NCBI GenBank assembly: GCA_012728015.1
Contig: JAAYFY010000039.1
Location: 1-64,000, forward strand
From: Clostridiaceae bacterium
GTDB taxonomy: Bacteria > Bacillota > Clostridia > DSM-8532
Length of the DNA: 64,000 nucleotides
Direction of reading: 5' to 3'
Both the position numbers and the translations under genes were made by a program. Under the pieces are notes generated by a model. It did not search any database and was not told the DNA's origin. It saw only the letters and a list, made by a program, of their open reading frames with translations. Positions 1 to 8,746 of the stretch are shown in pieces; positions within the stretch are counted from its first letter, which is position 1, and every line of letters begins with the position of its first letter.

Positions 1-146
1 GCAATAAAACTAATGAAAAACAAGATAAAGGATTTGGCGATGTAAAGCAAATAACAAAGGAGTACATGGATTACTATACGAACCATAGACCGCAAAAGGC
101 ACTTGGGGGATTGTCCCCAAGCGCCTATAGGATAAAAAACACTTAA
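1..146 (+). CDS. IS3-family transposase, C-terminal fragment (cut by window edge)
   Basis: The frame is open from the first bases to a TAA at 144-146 and encodes the last 47 residues of a DDE transposase. The tail reads YMDYYTNHRPQKALGGLSPS then AYRIKNT, the classic end of the integrase core of IS3/IS150-type OrfB, where the YN-x-x-RPQ-x-x-L-x-x-x-SP motif closes the domain. The catalytic DDE residues lie outside the window, so whether the element is intact cannot be judged. It points in the opposite direction to the next gene. Confidence 0.85.
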   Translation, partial: NKTNEKQDKGFGDVKQITKEYMDYYTNHRPQKALGGLSPSAYRIKNT

Positions 147-258
147 AAAATCAAGCTAATCTAACCGTACCCAAAGTGTACACCGTCAGGGGGTCACCCC
201 AGACTGTCCCCATGGTTTGGAGATGTCCCCCTGGCATTTCCCTTGGCAGTATGACAAC
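147..258. other. IS right flank, non-coding
   Basis: This is the stretch between the transposase stop and the stop of the convergent lipoprotein gene. It holds a GC-rich segment at about 186-232 with GTCAGGGGGTCACCCC and ACTGTCCCC, which is probably the right terminal repeat of the insertion sequence. The left end is not in the window, so the inverted repeat and target duplication cannot be defined. Confidence 0.4.
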
Positions 259-1545
259 CTATTCAACGCCGTAAACTTCATCCAGCGGGGTAAGGCTTGG
301 CTCAAAATAGTCGATTTTCTCCCAGCCGGTGCCATCGGGCTTTATGCGGCAATACCTGCCGGTATTCTGAAGCTTGTAATAAACCCATCCGTCTCCCGGT
401 ACAACCACGTCAAATACTTTATAGTCGTTGCATATCTTCTGTTCCTCGTCGGGAGAAAGCAGGTTTCTCCTGAACAAGCCTTCGCCGTCCTTGGGGTAAT
501 ACGCCCAGTAATCGTGGATTGCGGGAGTATAAATACCGCCATCTTCAACTATAAGGAACCCTCGCCAATCTTGGGTATCGGCTACGAAATAATAATCGGC
601 GATCTCGTATGGGCCGAATTTTACAGATGCCATCATTGTTCCGGGAATCTCGCATATTTTTCCGCTGAATGAATAGATGTCTTCAGGAAAATTAATTCTA
701 GTCATGCTCTTGTTTTCCAGGTCGTAGATAAAATGGTAGCCGTTCTCATCTATTATTTGCAGCTGGTGCTTGTTTGCGGCTTTAATTCCCCCCTCAGCAA
801 TCAAGGTTTCACTCTCTCCACCGTTCACGCTGAGCATTTTTATCGTTGATGCAACGGTGGACGCGTCAAGCCTTACGTATTCCAGATAATATATGTAATC
901 TCGTATTACGATGAAGTCTCCTACGTTTTCTGCCACAATTTCTTTCACCTTGCCGTCTGTGCGCAGTCTTATCAGTTTATCGGTGAAGACCTCCGGGCAG
1001 TCAAGCAAATAGTATACCCAGTCGCCAACCACGTTGATACGGATCTGATATGCAAGTGAATCCGACGTTAACTTGACAATTTGGTCCGGGCTGCCATTGA
1101 CCGGCATTTTGTAAATGCCTTTCCCGGAAAAAGAATAATAGATCCAGCCGCCCTGCTTTACAATACTTGTCCCCCAAAAGAAATGATCTATCGCATTGGT
1201 GCCGATTTCGTTGATCTCTGATGCATCCTTGTAATCGGGGATGAATTCATCGATTGGATCAGCGGCTTCGTCTGCGTCACTTTCATCGCCTGCGTCGTTT
1301 ATATCACCTGAATCATTTTCATCAGCCGCATCCGGCGCCTCATTATCGTATCCTGGTTTTGAACCATTGCCAGGCTCTCCGATGCCATCTTTATCATCCT
1401 GATCATCTCTTCTCCATATTGAAGAAGCGTTTTCATCGTCTTCCGGCCTTTGCCTTCCAGTCGACGATCTGCCGCAGGATGGCAGAAAGGCAAATACCAG
1501 GGCAGATATTATTGCGGCTATAACAATACGCTTGGCCGTATTCAT
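259..1545 (-). CDS. Lipoprotein with DUF5050-like beta-propeller repeats
   Basis: Predicted surface lipoprotein of 428 residues with a type II signal peptide (residues 1-23) and lipobox LPSC at Cys24. An extremely acidic, Asp/Glu-rich linker follows at about 30-100 and would hold the folded part away from the membrane. The rest carries repeated W-I/V-YY segments (WIYYSFSGKG, DWVYYLL, DYIYYLEY, GWVYYKL) each followed by a K/R-x-DG turn, the pattern of DUF5050/WD40-like beta-propellers common in clostridial lipoproteins. AAGGAGGT precedes the ATG with good spacing. It is monocistronic with its own promoter. The ligand is unknown. Confidence 0.7.
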   Translation of the reverse strand: MNTAKRIVIAAIISALVFAFLPSCGRSSTGRQRPEDDENASSIWRRDDQDDKDGIGEPGNGSKPGYDNEAPDAADENDSGDINDAGDESDADEAADPIDEFIPDYKDASEINEIGTNAIDHFFWGTSIVKQGGWIYYSFSGKGIYKMPVNGSPDQIVKLTSDSLAYQIRINVVGDWVYYLLDCPEVFTDKLIRLRTDGKVKEIVAENVGDFIVIRDYIYYLEYVRLDASTVASTIKMLSVNGGESETLIAEGGIKAANKHQLQIIDENGYHFIYDLENKSMTRINFPEDIYSFSGKICEIPGTMMASVKFGPYEIADYYFVADTQDWRGFLIVEDGGIYTPAIHDYWAYYPKDGEGLFRRNLLSPDEEQKICNDYKVFDVVVPGDGWVYYKLQNTGRYCRIKPDGTGWEKIDYFEPSLTPLDEVYGVE

Positions 1546-1593
1546 AAAAAAAGACCTCCTTGGGCTGCGGCTTTGAAATACTTATTTATTCCA

Positions 1594-1621
1594 ATTCTAT
1601 TACAATATCTGGCTATGTCAA
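1594..1621 (-). promoter_or_regulatory. Promoter of the DUF5050 lipoprotein gene
   Basis: On the minus strand there is TTGACA (1616-1621), a 16-bp spacer and TAGAAT (1594-1599), about 50 bp upstream of the start codon. The -35 is perfect and the -10 matches 5 of 6, which fits a sigma-A promoter. No operator is evident. Confidence 0.55.
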
Positions 1622-1783
1622 TACTCACTAAAATACTGGGCAATATGACCGCAAAAACCAGGTATGGACCCAGCAGTATCTTCATAGTTATACCTTCATA
1701 GTGCAACGCAATTGCAGGTTATACCCGGGTTTTGCATTCCGGTTAACACAAGAATATCATAAATGCCTCTCATTTCACGTCCT

Positions 1784-2446
1784 TCAAAACGGCAGCCAGA
1801 TGCTTTTTTTCAGGACAAAAAGAGGGACATCCAAATCCTTTGCCAGGTGTTCCATGCCTTCCATTACAGAAACCGCCGCGATGGGGATGCCGGTCTTATC
1901 AGACACCTGGCGGCTAAGTTCAAGGCCATGTTTTACATCATCAGGGGAGGTCTGGTCAAGATAGTGGGTGTTGCTGATGAGCTTTGTCACTTTAAGCCGG
2001 GAGGCTTCCTCTATGGCTCCCATGTATTCCAGGGTGTATTCAAGGCCGCCGGTCAGGGGCCTTGCCCGGTTTATCACAAAGAACATTTCATATTCGCTGT
2101 CAGGTATATCATTGCGGTAGCGCCCCAGGACCCTGGCGCCGTCCTCATCCCCGCCCACGTCCAGTATAACGCTGGCGTCCCGGTTCTTTATGGCCGCGGC
2201 TATCTTGGGGACCAGGGCGGGAACATCCACGTTGGTATTGGCGAAAAGCGGGGCCAAAACAGTTATCCCCATGGATTCCAGCGTGTTCCTGGCGTCAAGG
2301 CTCCTGAAGAAGGGATTTACTATGTCCATATCGGCAAGGATGACATTTTCCCTGCCCTGTTTTATGCGGACGGCAGCGTTTACCGCGATCTCGGATTTAC
2401 CGGTGCCGTAATGGCCTGTAAAAATGTTAATCCTCTTATCGAACAC
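1784..2446 (-). CDS. P-loop ATP-binding protein, SIMIBI/ParA-like
   Basis: A 220-residue soluble protein with a Walker A GHYGTGKS at residues 11-18, a following ADMDIVNPFF segment where MinD/CobB-type ATPases have the switch Asp, and ILDVGGDEDG at about 94-103. This resembles nucleotide-binding SIMIBI proteins, but no substrate domain is fused. The start is a GTG four bases beyond the stop of the fumarase-type gene, with AGGAATAG from that gene's end as the ribosome site, so the two are probably translationally coupled. A maturation or metal/cofactor-insertion role is possible but is inference from context only. Confidence 0.6.
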   Translation of the reverse strand: MFDKRINIFTGHYGTGKSEIAVNAAVRIKQGRENVILADMDIVNPFFRSLDARNTLESMGITVLAPLFANTNVDVPALVPKIAAAIKNRDASVILDVGGDEDGARVLGRYRNDIPDSEYEMFFVINRARPLTGGLEYTLEYMGAIEEASRLKVTKLISNTHYLDQTSPDDVKHGLELSRQVSDKTGIPIAAVSVMEGMEHLAKDLDVPLFVLKKSIWLPF

Positions 2447-2449
2447 TTC

Positions 2450-3010
2450 CTATTCCTGCCCCTTTCTTTCATACCTGGCCCTTCCTGTTATGTAGAGGTC
2501 ATTGCCCCAGGTGTCGATTACGACTGTACAGGGCATGTTTTTCACTTCAAGCCTTCTTACCGCTTCGGTGCCAAGGTCTTCAAACGCGATGACCTCTGCT
2601 TTCTTTATGCAGGACGCGATGAGTGCGGCCGCTCCGCCGGTTGCGCCAAAGTACACAGCACCGTGCTTTTTTATGGCCTCAACCACCTCACGGCTTCTGG
2701 CTCCTTTTCCTATCATACCTTTAAGGCCCATTTCAATGAGCTTGGGGGTATAGGCGTCCATACGCCCGCTGGTGGTGGGCCCTGCGGACCCTATGACCTT
2801 CCCGGGAGGCGCCGGGCACGGCCCGACATAATAGATGATCTGACCTTTGATGTCGAAGGGAAGGGGGCTTCCGCTTTCGATAAGCCCCATCATCCTCTTA
2901 TGGGCGGCATCCCGTGCCGTGTATATTGTGCCGCTTATGAGCACCTCATCCCCGGCTTTAAGGCTGATTAATTGCTCCTGGTCCACGGGGGCTTTCAGGT
3001 GTATGGCCAT
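2450..3010 (-). CDS. Class I fumarase/tartrate dehydratase beta subunit, stand-alone
   Basis: This protein of about 186 residues matches the beta (C-terminal, Fe-S hydro-lyase swivel) half of heterodimeric fumarase or L(+)-tartrate dehydratase. Visible hallmarks are GTIYTARDAAHKRM, YVGPCPAPPG, GSAGPTTSGRMD and GKGARS. In the family this half works with an alpha subunit that carries the 4Fe-4S cluster and hydrates fumarate; no alpha gene is found in this window. I chose the ATG at 3010 because GAGGTG lies 5 bases upstream; an ATG five codons earlier is possible. Its 5' end overlaps or abuts the methyltransferase gene, indicating an operon. Confidence 0.82.
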   Translation of the reverse strand: MAIHLKAPVDQEQLISLKAGDEVLISGTIYTARDAAHKRMMGLIESGSPLPFDIKGQIIYYVGPCPAPPGKVIGSAGPTTSGRMDAYTPKLIEMGLKGMIGKGARSREVVEAIKKHGAVYFGATGGAAALIASCIKKAEVIAFEDLGTEAVRRLEVKNMPCTVVIDTWGNDLYITGRARYERKGQE

Positions 3011-3014
3011 GTTT

Positions 3015-3785
3015 TCACCTCGCATCGTCCGGCGTATCTGCCTTTTCAGACATGTTGTATATTGACCTTAACTCACTGGTGTAATTGCCGTTGGCATCGT
3101 AGATATAAAGAGGGGAAAGAAGCTTCATGCCCGGGTTTCCGTTCCGCAATCCCTTGATCAGGAGAAGCGAAGGCGCATCCCCCACCCTCGGGCATACCAC
3201 CCTGAGTTCCTTTGGCTCCAGGTGGTTCTTCCTCATCTCCACCATGATATCGCAAAGACGATCAGGCCTGTGGACCATGTAGAACTCGCCGTGGTGCCTT
3301 AGAAGGGATGAGGCGGCCATTACCACGTCCTCCAGGGCACAGAGAATCTCATGCCTGGATATGGCCCTGGATTCATCGGGGTTGGGCAGCCCTCCGCCCC
3401 ATTTTGTGTAGGGCGGGTTTGCGACAACCACATCGATCTTACCGGCGGGAAGATGCCGGGACGCTTCCATTATGTCCATCACCTCGATGCTGACCTTGTC
3501 GGAAAGCCCGTTCCCCTCCACCGAACGCCTCGCCATTTCGGCTATATCAGGCTGGATCTCAATGCCGATGATCTTTTTCGCCTTGGTTTTTGCCGACATC
3601 AGGATTGCCACGATGCCGGTTCCCGTTCCCAGGTCCACGATGGTTTCCCCGGGCCTTGCCCGCGCGAAAGCGGCCAGCAGCACCGCGTCCATGCCGAACC
3701 TGAAGGAGTCCTTCTTTTGGATAATAAACAGGTTGTCCAGCAAAAGGTTTTCCAGCGTCTCATCATCATTTACCAGGAATCCCAA
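3015..3785 (-). CDS. TrmN6-type tRNA adenine-N6 methyltransferase
   Basis: A SAM-dependent methylase of about 256 residues with motif I VDLGTGTGIVAIL near residue 50 and the N6-adenine motif NPPY near 123, the signature of the YfiC/TrmN6 (YabB) family that modifies A37 of tRNA-Val in Enterobacteria. A TTG start is preferred because AGGAG sits 8 bases upstream; the GTG three codons earlier has no spacing for a ribosome site. In Bacillus the yabB gene closes the same tmk-yaaR-holB-yaaT run, which supports orthology. The target tRNA in this organism is not shown. Confidence 0.8.
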   Translation of the reverse strand: MGFLVNDDETLENLLLDNLFIIQKKDSFRFGMDAVLLAAFARARPGETIVDLGTGTGIVAILMSAKTKAKKIIGIEIQPDIAEMARRSVEGNGLSDKVSIEVMDIMEASRHLPAGKIDVVVANPPYTKWGGGLPNPDESRAISRHEILCALEDVVMAASSLLRHHGEFYMVHRPDRLCDIMVEMRKNHLEPKELRVVCPRVGDAPSLLLIKGLRNGNPGMKLLSPLYIYDANGNYTSELRSIYNMSEKADTPDDAR

Positions 3786-3891
3786 AGAGCTCACTCCTGT
3801 CGGGCCTTGCCGGATAGGGGCAAAGGCACGGAAGTTTGAATTAAAAAAGCGGGTTTAGACCGCCCCGCTGCCCGGAGGATGCCTGAGATCA

Positions 3892-3918
3892 AAGAGCCAG
3901 GTCTTAGGCCTGGCTCTT
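3892..3918 (-). terminator. Hairpin downstream of the ferredoxin gene
   Basis: Ten-base perfect arms AAGAGCCAGG / CCTGGCTCTT surround a 7-base loop just after the ferredoxin stop codon. The minus-strand 3' flank is only moderately T-rich, so it may be a partial terminator that lets the downstream methylase operon be transcribed at a lower level. Confidence 0.55.
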
Positions 3919-3928
3919 ATAATAATCC

Positions 3929-4147
<219 letters not shown>

Positions 4148-4208
4148 CTATACCAACATAATTCCAATGTCAATAAACCAATTCTTCCTATTATTCCCGG
4201 GAATTCTG

Positions 4209-5090
4209 TCAGTCCTCAAGCTCCTTTAATTCTTCCAGTTCTTCCAGCAGCTTGTCTTCGTGGTCAGATTTCTTCTCGGCGTCCTTCACGATCTGCACTT
4301 CATCGATAGGATATTCTACGATATCGGCTCCCTGCTCATTATCCAGCTTTACCTTGATCCTTTCCTTGAGAAGGGATACATAAACCACTGCCCCGGGCCC
4401 CTTGGGGGTCATAACCACCGCGTCCACCTTAGGCATCTTTTTCAGCAGGTATTCGTAGTTCTCCTGTTCATATTTCAGGCAGCACATAAGCCGCCCGCAG
4501 GTCCCCGATATCTTGGAAGGGTTGAGGGAAAGGGCCTGTTCCTTGGCCATCTTTATGGATACGGGATGGAATTCGGAAAGATGAGTGCTACAGCAAAGGG
4601 GCCTGCCGCAGGTGCCCATGGCGCCCATCATCTTCGCCTCGTCTCTTACACCGATCTGCCTTAGTTCAATCCTGGTTCTGAACACCGAAGCCAGGTCCTT
4701 GACCAGTTCCCTGAAGTCAACCCGGCCGTCGGCTGTGAAATAGAAAAGGATCTTGTTATTGTCGAATGTATACTCAACATCTATAAGCTTCATCTCGAGG
4801 CCGTGCTTCTTTATCTTTTCAAGACATATCCCGAAGGCTTCGACCTCTTTCTTCTTGTTCTCCTCAACGTGCTCCATGTCATCCTCGGTGGCCTTACGGA
4901 TTACGCATTTTAATGGGAGCACCACCTCTTCTTCGGCAACCTCGCGCCGGGCGATGACCACCTTCCCGCATTCCACGCCCCTGGCTGTTTCGACGATGAC
5001 CATATCGCCCAGTTGTATGTCAAGATCGCCGGGATCAAAATAGTATATCTTGCCGGCGGTTCTGAAACGTACTCCTACCACTTTTATCAT
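4209..5090 (-). CDS. ricT: RicT/YaaT, PSP1-domain Fe-S complex subunit
   Basis: A 293-residue protein beginning MIKVVGVRFRTAGKIYYFDPG, the PSP1 domain start, and carrying the paired cysteine motifs CGRPLCC and CGRLMCC near residues 161-200 that identify RicT (YaaT). In Bacillus subtilis RicT forms a cluster-bearing complex with RicA and RicF that stimulates RNase Y-dependent mRNA maturation and affects Spo0A phosphorylation, competence and biofilm formation. The Glu/Lys-rich tail (KLLEELEELKELED) is likely helical. It directly follows holB as in Bacillus. Confidence 0.92.
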   Translation of the reverse strand: MIKVVGVRFRTAGKIYYFDPGDLDIQLGDMVIVETARGVECGKVVIARREVAEEEVVLPLKCVIRKATEDDMEHVEENKKKEVEAFGICLEKIKKHGLEMKLIDVEYTFDNNKILFYFTADGRVDFRELVKDLASVFRTRIELRQIGVRDEAKMMGAMGTCGRPLCCSTHLSEFHPVSIKMAKEQALSLNPSKISGTCGRLMCCLKYEQENYEYLLKKMPKVDAVVMTPKGPGAVVYVSLLKERIKVKLDNEQGADIVEYPIDEVQIVKDAEKKSDHEDKLLEELEELKELED

Positions 5091-5111
5091 AAAGCACCTC
5101 TGTCAGTGTCA

Positions 5112-6077
5112 TTACTTATGGAGTGCCAGCGTCACCAGGTCAACCGCGAGCTGGTGGTTTATATGGCGTCTTAGCTGGCTTCTCACCCCATTCAGTTCCT
5201 CTATTTTTTCAATCAAACCCTGTATACTGTTTTTTTTCGCATACTCCATAAGTTTATCTGATTTATCGGAATTAATCAAGCTGCCGGTCTTGCCGCAAAG
5301 TATCAGCATGGCGTCTCGCCAGGCCGATTCCAGGATATCCAGGCAGTCGGCCAAAGCTTCACGGTTCGCCGACAGGTACTGGTTGAGTTCCAGGTCGGCC
5401 ATATCCTTTTCATCGTCGAAAAGGTATGATAATACAAGCTCCCTCGTCTTCACAAAGTCCTTGTTCCCCGAAAGGGCAAGCGCCCTGGCCGGGATCCCCT
5501 CGCTGTAGACTACGGCAGGGTCGCCCTCCGGTGAAGCCTTCCCGTGCTTTTCCAGGATCATCCTTATTTCTTCATCGGAGTAGCGGCTGAGCCTGAAATG
5601 GACCACCCTGGAACGGATGGTGATAAGAAGCGATTCAAAATTGCCCGCGGTCATAATGATAACCGCGTAGGGCGGCGGATCTTCAAGGGTCTTAAGAAGG
5701 CAGTTCTGGGCTTGCGGAGTCATCCTGTCGGCCTCCTGGATCAGGTATACCTTTCTGCCCTTGGCCGGACGGACAGTTATATCGTCAAGGATCACCCGGA
5801 CCTGGTCAATTAATACACTGCGCGTTTCGGGCACGATTTGGAAGAAGTTCGTATTAAGCCCTGCCTCAAAGCTCCTGCAGCCGCGGCATCTCCCGCACGG
5901 GGCCGAATCCGGCCCTTCCAGGCAAAGCAGCGTTTGGGCCATCTTTCTGGCCAGGGTTTTCTTCCCGATACCGGGAGGTCCTGAAAGAACATAGGCATGG
6001 CTTGCCATGCCGGACCTGAACTGGTCAATAAACCTTCCTATTACCTCTTTTTGTCCTATAAAATCAAGGATGCTCAA
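5112..6077 (-). CDS. holB: DNA polymerase III subunit delta'
   Basis: A 321-residue clamp-loader AAA+ subunit. It shows GPPGIGKKTLA (altered P-loop), the zinc-finger cysteines CGRCRGC, the DnaX-like YLIQEADRMTPQAQNCLLKT stretch and LEDPPPYAVIIMTA. Delta' is the stator subunit that, with delta and tau/gamma, opens and loads the beta clamp on DNA. The start is TTG, with GAGG eight bases upstream. It lies between yaaR and ricT, the conserved Firmicute order. Confidence 0.93.
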   Translation of the reverse strand: MSILDFIGQKEVIGRFIDQFRSGMASHAYVLSGPPGIGKKTLARKMAQTLLCLEGPDSAPCGRCRGCRSFEAGLNTNFFQIVPETRSVLIDQVRVILDDITVRPAKGRKVYLIQEADRMTPQAQNCLLKTLEDPPPYAVIIMTAGNFESLLITIRSRVVHFRLSRYSDEEIRMILEKHGKASPEGDPAVVYSEGIPARALALSGNKDFVKTRELVLSYLFDDEKDMADLELNQYLSANREALADCLDILESAWRDAMLILCGKTGSLINSDKSDKLMEYAKKNSIQGLIEKIEELNGVRSQLRRHINHQLAVDLVTLALHK

Positions 6078-6092
6078 ACTGGTATACCTCGC

Positions 6093-6557
6093 TTAAAGGA
6101 TCAGATCGAGAATCAGGCCCCGGATGTCTTCAATCCTGCCCAATATCTCCAAATGGTTCTTTTCAGACTTTAAGACTTCCTGGGTAAGCAGTTCCAGGTT
6201 TTCATTGATGGACTTGATGATGGCATATACCCTGTGCCTTCCCCTTCTGTCCAGGAAGCTCTCCTTCATAAACCTTGAGGAGCCTCTGACGGCATGGTTG
6301 AGAAACTCCGAGATCATCCGTTTGTAGACCTTAAATTCACTTATATCTATATGCTCCGCAAGGCGTTCCCCCTGCTTTTCAATCTCCTTGGCCATTTGCC
6401 TCAGCATCTCTTCCTGGGCATTGCTAAACTGCCTGTCCAGTTGCGAGCTGAACTGGGTGCTGCCCTTTTCCTGAACCTTTCCGGTTTGTTTGCTCACCCG
6501 GGAAGTAAGGCGCTGGGGCCTTCTTTCCGAGCTTCCCCCGTCGATCTTAAGACCCAT
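6093..6557 (-). CDS. yaaR: YaaR-family protein (DUF327)
   Basis: A 154-residue protein, basic at the N terminus and rich in charged helices (EEMLRQMAKEIEKQGERLAEH; RGRHRVYAIIKSINENLELL). It matches the YaaR/DUF327 family found next to holB throughout Firmicutes, whose function is unknown. AAAGGGTAAGAGGTT precedes the ATG. Only a few bases separate it from tmk, so it is cotranscribed with tmk and holB. Note that darA/yaaQ, which sits between tmk and yaaR in Bacillus, is absent here. Confidence 0.85.
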   Translation of the reverse strand: MGLKIDGGSSERRPQRLTSRVSKQTGKVQEKGSTQFSSQLDRQFSNAQEEMLRQMAKEIEKQGERLAEHIDISEFKVYKRMISEFLNHAVRGSSRFMKESFLDRRGRHRVYAIIKSINENLELLTQEVLKSEKNHLEILGRIEDIRGLILDLIL

Positions 6558-6563
6558 AACCTC

Positions 6564-7202
6564 TTACCCTTTTGCTTTCTCCAATAACTTGTCCATATAA
6601 CCCCTGATCTCGGCAAAAACCTCCTGGGGATTCCTGTTTACATCTATGCGCTTTATACGGTCGGGGTATTGTCTTGCGAGCTTAATGTAACCCGAGTAGA
6701 CACGCCTGTGGAAGTCCATCTCTTCGCTCTCGATCCGGTCGGTCCCCTCGCCCTTGGCAACAAGCCTCGCCATGGAAGCATCGGCATCCAGGTCCATGAA
6801 AAATGTTATGTCAGGAAGGCAGCCGTCAACCGCCAGCCTGTTCACTGCCCAGACATTCTCGGCCCCAAGGCCCCTACCCTCTCCCTGGTAGGCCAGCGAC
6901 GAATCCAGAAACCTGTCGCAGATTACGGCCCTGTTTTTCTCAAGCTCCGGCTTGATCACCGAAGACACCAGCTGGGCCCGGGACGCGGCATAGAGCAGCA
7001 TCTCGGTGACAGGGTACATGCCCTGGTTCCGGTTATCCAGAAGGATCTCCCGTATCTTCTCGCCAATTGCGGTCCCGCCCGGCTCCCTGAGGGTTACCAC
7101 CTCAAGCCCTTTTTGCCTCAGGTACTCCGAAAGGAGCAGTATCTGGGTGGTTTTCCCCGAACCGTCATTGCCTTCGAAGGTTATAAAAATGCCTTTGTTC
7201 AT
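6564..7202 (-). CDS. tmk: Thymidylate kinase
   Basis: A 212-residue dTMP kinase that makes dTDP for DNA synthesis. It shows P-loop FEGNDGSGKTTQ at residues 9-20, REPGGTAIGEKIR, the CDRFLDSSLAYQG substrate motif near 95, and VAKGEGTDRIESE in the lid. All catalytic elements are present and the length is typical. It heads the tmk-yaaR-holB-ricT run and lies 16 bases downstream of the decarboxylase gene. Confidence 0.95.
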   Translation of the reverse strand: MNKGIFITFEGNDGSGKTTQILLLSEYLRQKGLEVVTLREPGGTAIGEKIREILLDNRNQGMYPVTEMLLYAASRAQLVSSVIKPELEKNRAVICDRFLDSSLAYQGEGRGLGAENVWAVNRLAVDGCLPDITFFMDLDADASMARLVAKGEGTDRIESEEMDFHRRVYSGYIKLARQYPDRIKRIDVNRNPQEVFAEIRGYMDKLLEKAKG

Positions 7203-7218
7203 CAGATTAACCTCATAT

Positions 7219-8637
7219 TTATCTTATAACCTGCACCCTACCATCCATTATACCATGAACCCGGCCGCCTGAACCCTGGATTTCGGCAAGGTACCGGGTA
7301 AGCTCACCGGATATGACCTCGCCCGGGTAAACCAGCGGGATTCCGGGAGGATATGGCGTGATGGGGGCAGCGCTGATCCTGCCGCCGGCCTTTTCCAAAG
7401 GTATTCGTTCGGAGGCCTTAAGCACGGCATCCCCGGGGTTCATGGCCTTTTCCGGAAGGGTATCGGGCGCCCGGACAAAAGAGAGCCTGTCTTCAACAGG
7501 GCCGTCCCCGTATCTTGCCGTTTCACGGATAGCCCTGACCAGGGTTATGAAGTCTTCATCGGTATGGAATGGCGTTGCGATGAGCACCACATGGTAATGG
7601 CCCGCCATTTCGGCTACTATGCCGAAGGACTCCCGGAGGATCCTTTCGGCTTCAAACCCGGAAAGGCCGCATTCTTCAAAGCTCAGCACGATCCTTGAAA
7701 AGTCGGTGTCAATTCCGGGCACGCCGGGTTTAATCCGCCTTACGCCCCCGATCCCTGAAAGCTCTTTGTCAAATGCCCGGACCCTGTCATAGAGCGCGTC
7801 GTAGAGCTCGGCCTCTCGCTTTTCCATGATCTCTCGGGCAATATCCATGGATGCCATAAGCACATAGGAAGGGCTTGTGGTCTGGAACATGGATAAGTAC
7901 CTGGAAAGGCTTCCGTGATCCAGGAGGGATGACGCGCCTTCATGGATAAGGGCGGTCTGGGTCAGGGCGGGCAGGGTCTTGTGCATGCTCTGCACGCAGG
8001 CATCGGCGCCCAGCCTCAATGCCGGCGGGGGAAACAGGCCGGAAAAAGCGAAATGCGCCCCGTGGGCCTCATCCACCAGGAAAGGGATCCCGCGGGCCCT
8101 TGCGGCCTTGGCCATGCCCTTTATGTCCCGGGCGACGCCATAATAGTTGGGCCTTGTAAGAAGGACAGCCTGGACATCCCGATGCAGCAAAAGGGCGCTT
8201 TCAAGGTCGGATTTTTCACAACCAAGGGTAAGATGGATATCTTCATCGTAACGCGGGATAATACAGACAGGTTCGGCCTTAAGAAGTGAGATGGCGTTTA
8301 TCACCGATGTGTGGGCATCACGGTTAATCAGGATCTTCCCGCCGGGCTTTACCGCCGCGTGTACCATGGCGTGTATCCCCACGGTTGAGCCATTGACCGA
8401 AAAGTATGTATCCCGGGCCCCGAAAGCGCGGGCAGCCAAAGCCTGGGCTTCCTTTATCACGCCGATGGGATCGTGCAGCGAGTCCGATCCCGGGACCTCG
8501 GTGATATCCAAAGAACCCGCGCTTTTTAAAAGAGCGGCCAGTCCCCTTCCCATCACATGACCGGGCATGTGGAAGGGAAGGGGCCTTTGGCCGGAATATT
8601 TCAGCAGCATGTTGTATATAGGCGTGTTCATGTTCAC
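7219..8637 (-). CDS. PLP-dependent Orn/Lys/Arg decarboxylase, short (YaaO) type
   Basis: A 472-residue fold-type I decarboxylase of the short, response-regulator-less class. Visible motifs are HMPGH near the N terminus, FSVNGSTVGIHA, VDEAHGAHFAFSG (PLP ring Asp) and the lysine motif QSMHKTLPALTQ that forms the Schiff base. The C-terminal domain is the group III decarboxylase tail. The product would be cadaverine, putrescine or agmatine; substrate choice cannot be read from sequence. A GTG (8637) or ATG (8631) start is possible after AAGGGG. It sits just upstream of tmk, as yaaO does in Bacillus, and just downstream of potD, which suggests joint polyamine metabolism. Confidence 0.9.
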   Translation of the reverse strand: MNMNTPIYNMLLKYSGQRPLPFHMPGHVMGRGLAALLKSAGSLDITEVPGSDSLHDPIGVIKEAQALAARAFGARDTYFSVNGSTVGIHAMVHAAVKPGGKILINRDAHTSVINAISLLKAEPVCIIPRYDEDIHLTLGCEKSDLESALLLHRDVQAVLLTRPNYYGVARDIKGMAKAARARGIPFLVDEAHGAHFAFSGLFPPPALRLGADACVQSMHKTLPALTQTALIHEGASSLLDHGSLSRYLSMFQTTSPSYVLMASMDIAREIMEKREAELYDALYDRVRAFDKELSGIGGVRRIKPGVPGIDTDFSRIVLSFEECGLSGFEAERILRESFGIVAEMAGHYHVVLIATPFHTDEDFITLVRAIRETARYGDGPVEDRLSFVRAPDTLPEKAMNPGDAVLKASERIPLEKAGGRISAAPITPYPPGIPLVYPGEVISGELTRYLAEIQGSGGRVHGIMDGRVQVIR

Positions 8638-8746
8638 GCTACCCCTTGATTAAGGCCTGGCTTGGCGGCAACACTATTAACGTTAGGGACAGTCTTTCTG
8701 TCGTCTGTTACACAGGGACTTATATTATGCTGAGCCCGGTATAATA

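Noticed and set aside
1763-2971. 402-codon open frame on the plus strand
   Set aside because: It is antisense to the P-loop ATPase and fumarase beta genes, which have clear motifs and ribosome sites; its product has no recognisable domain.
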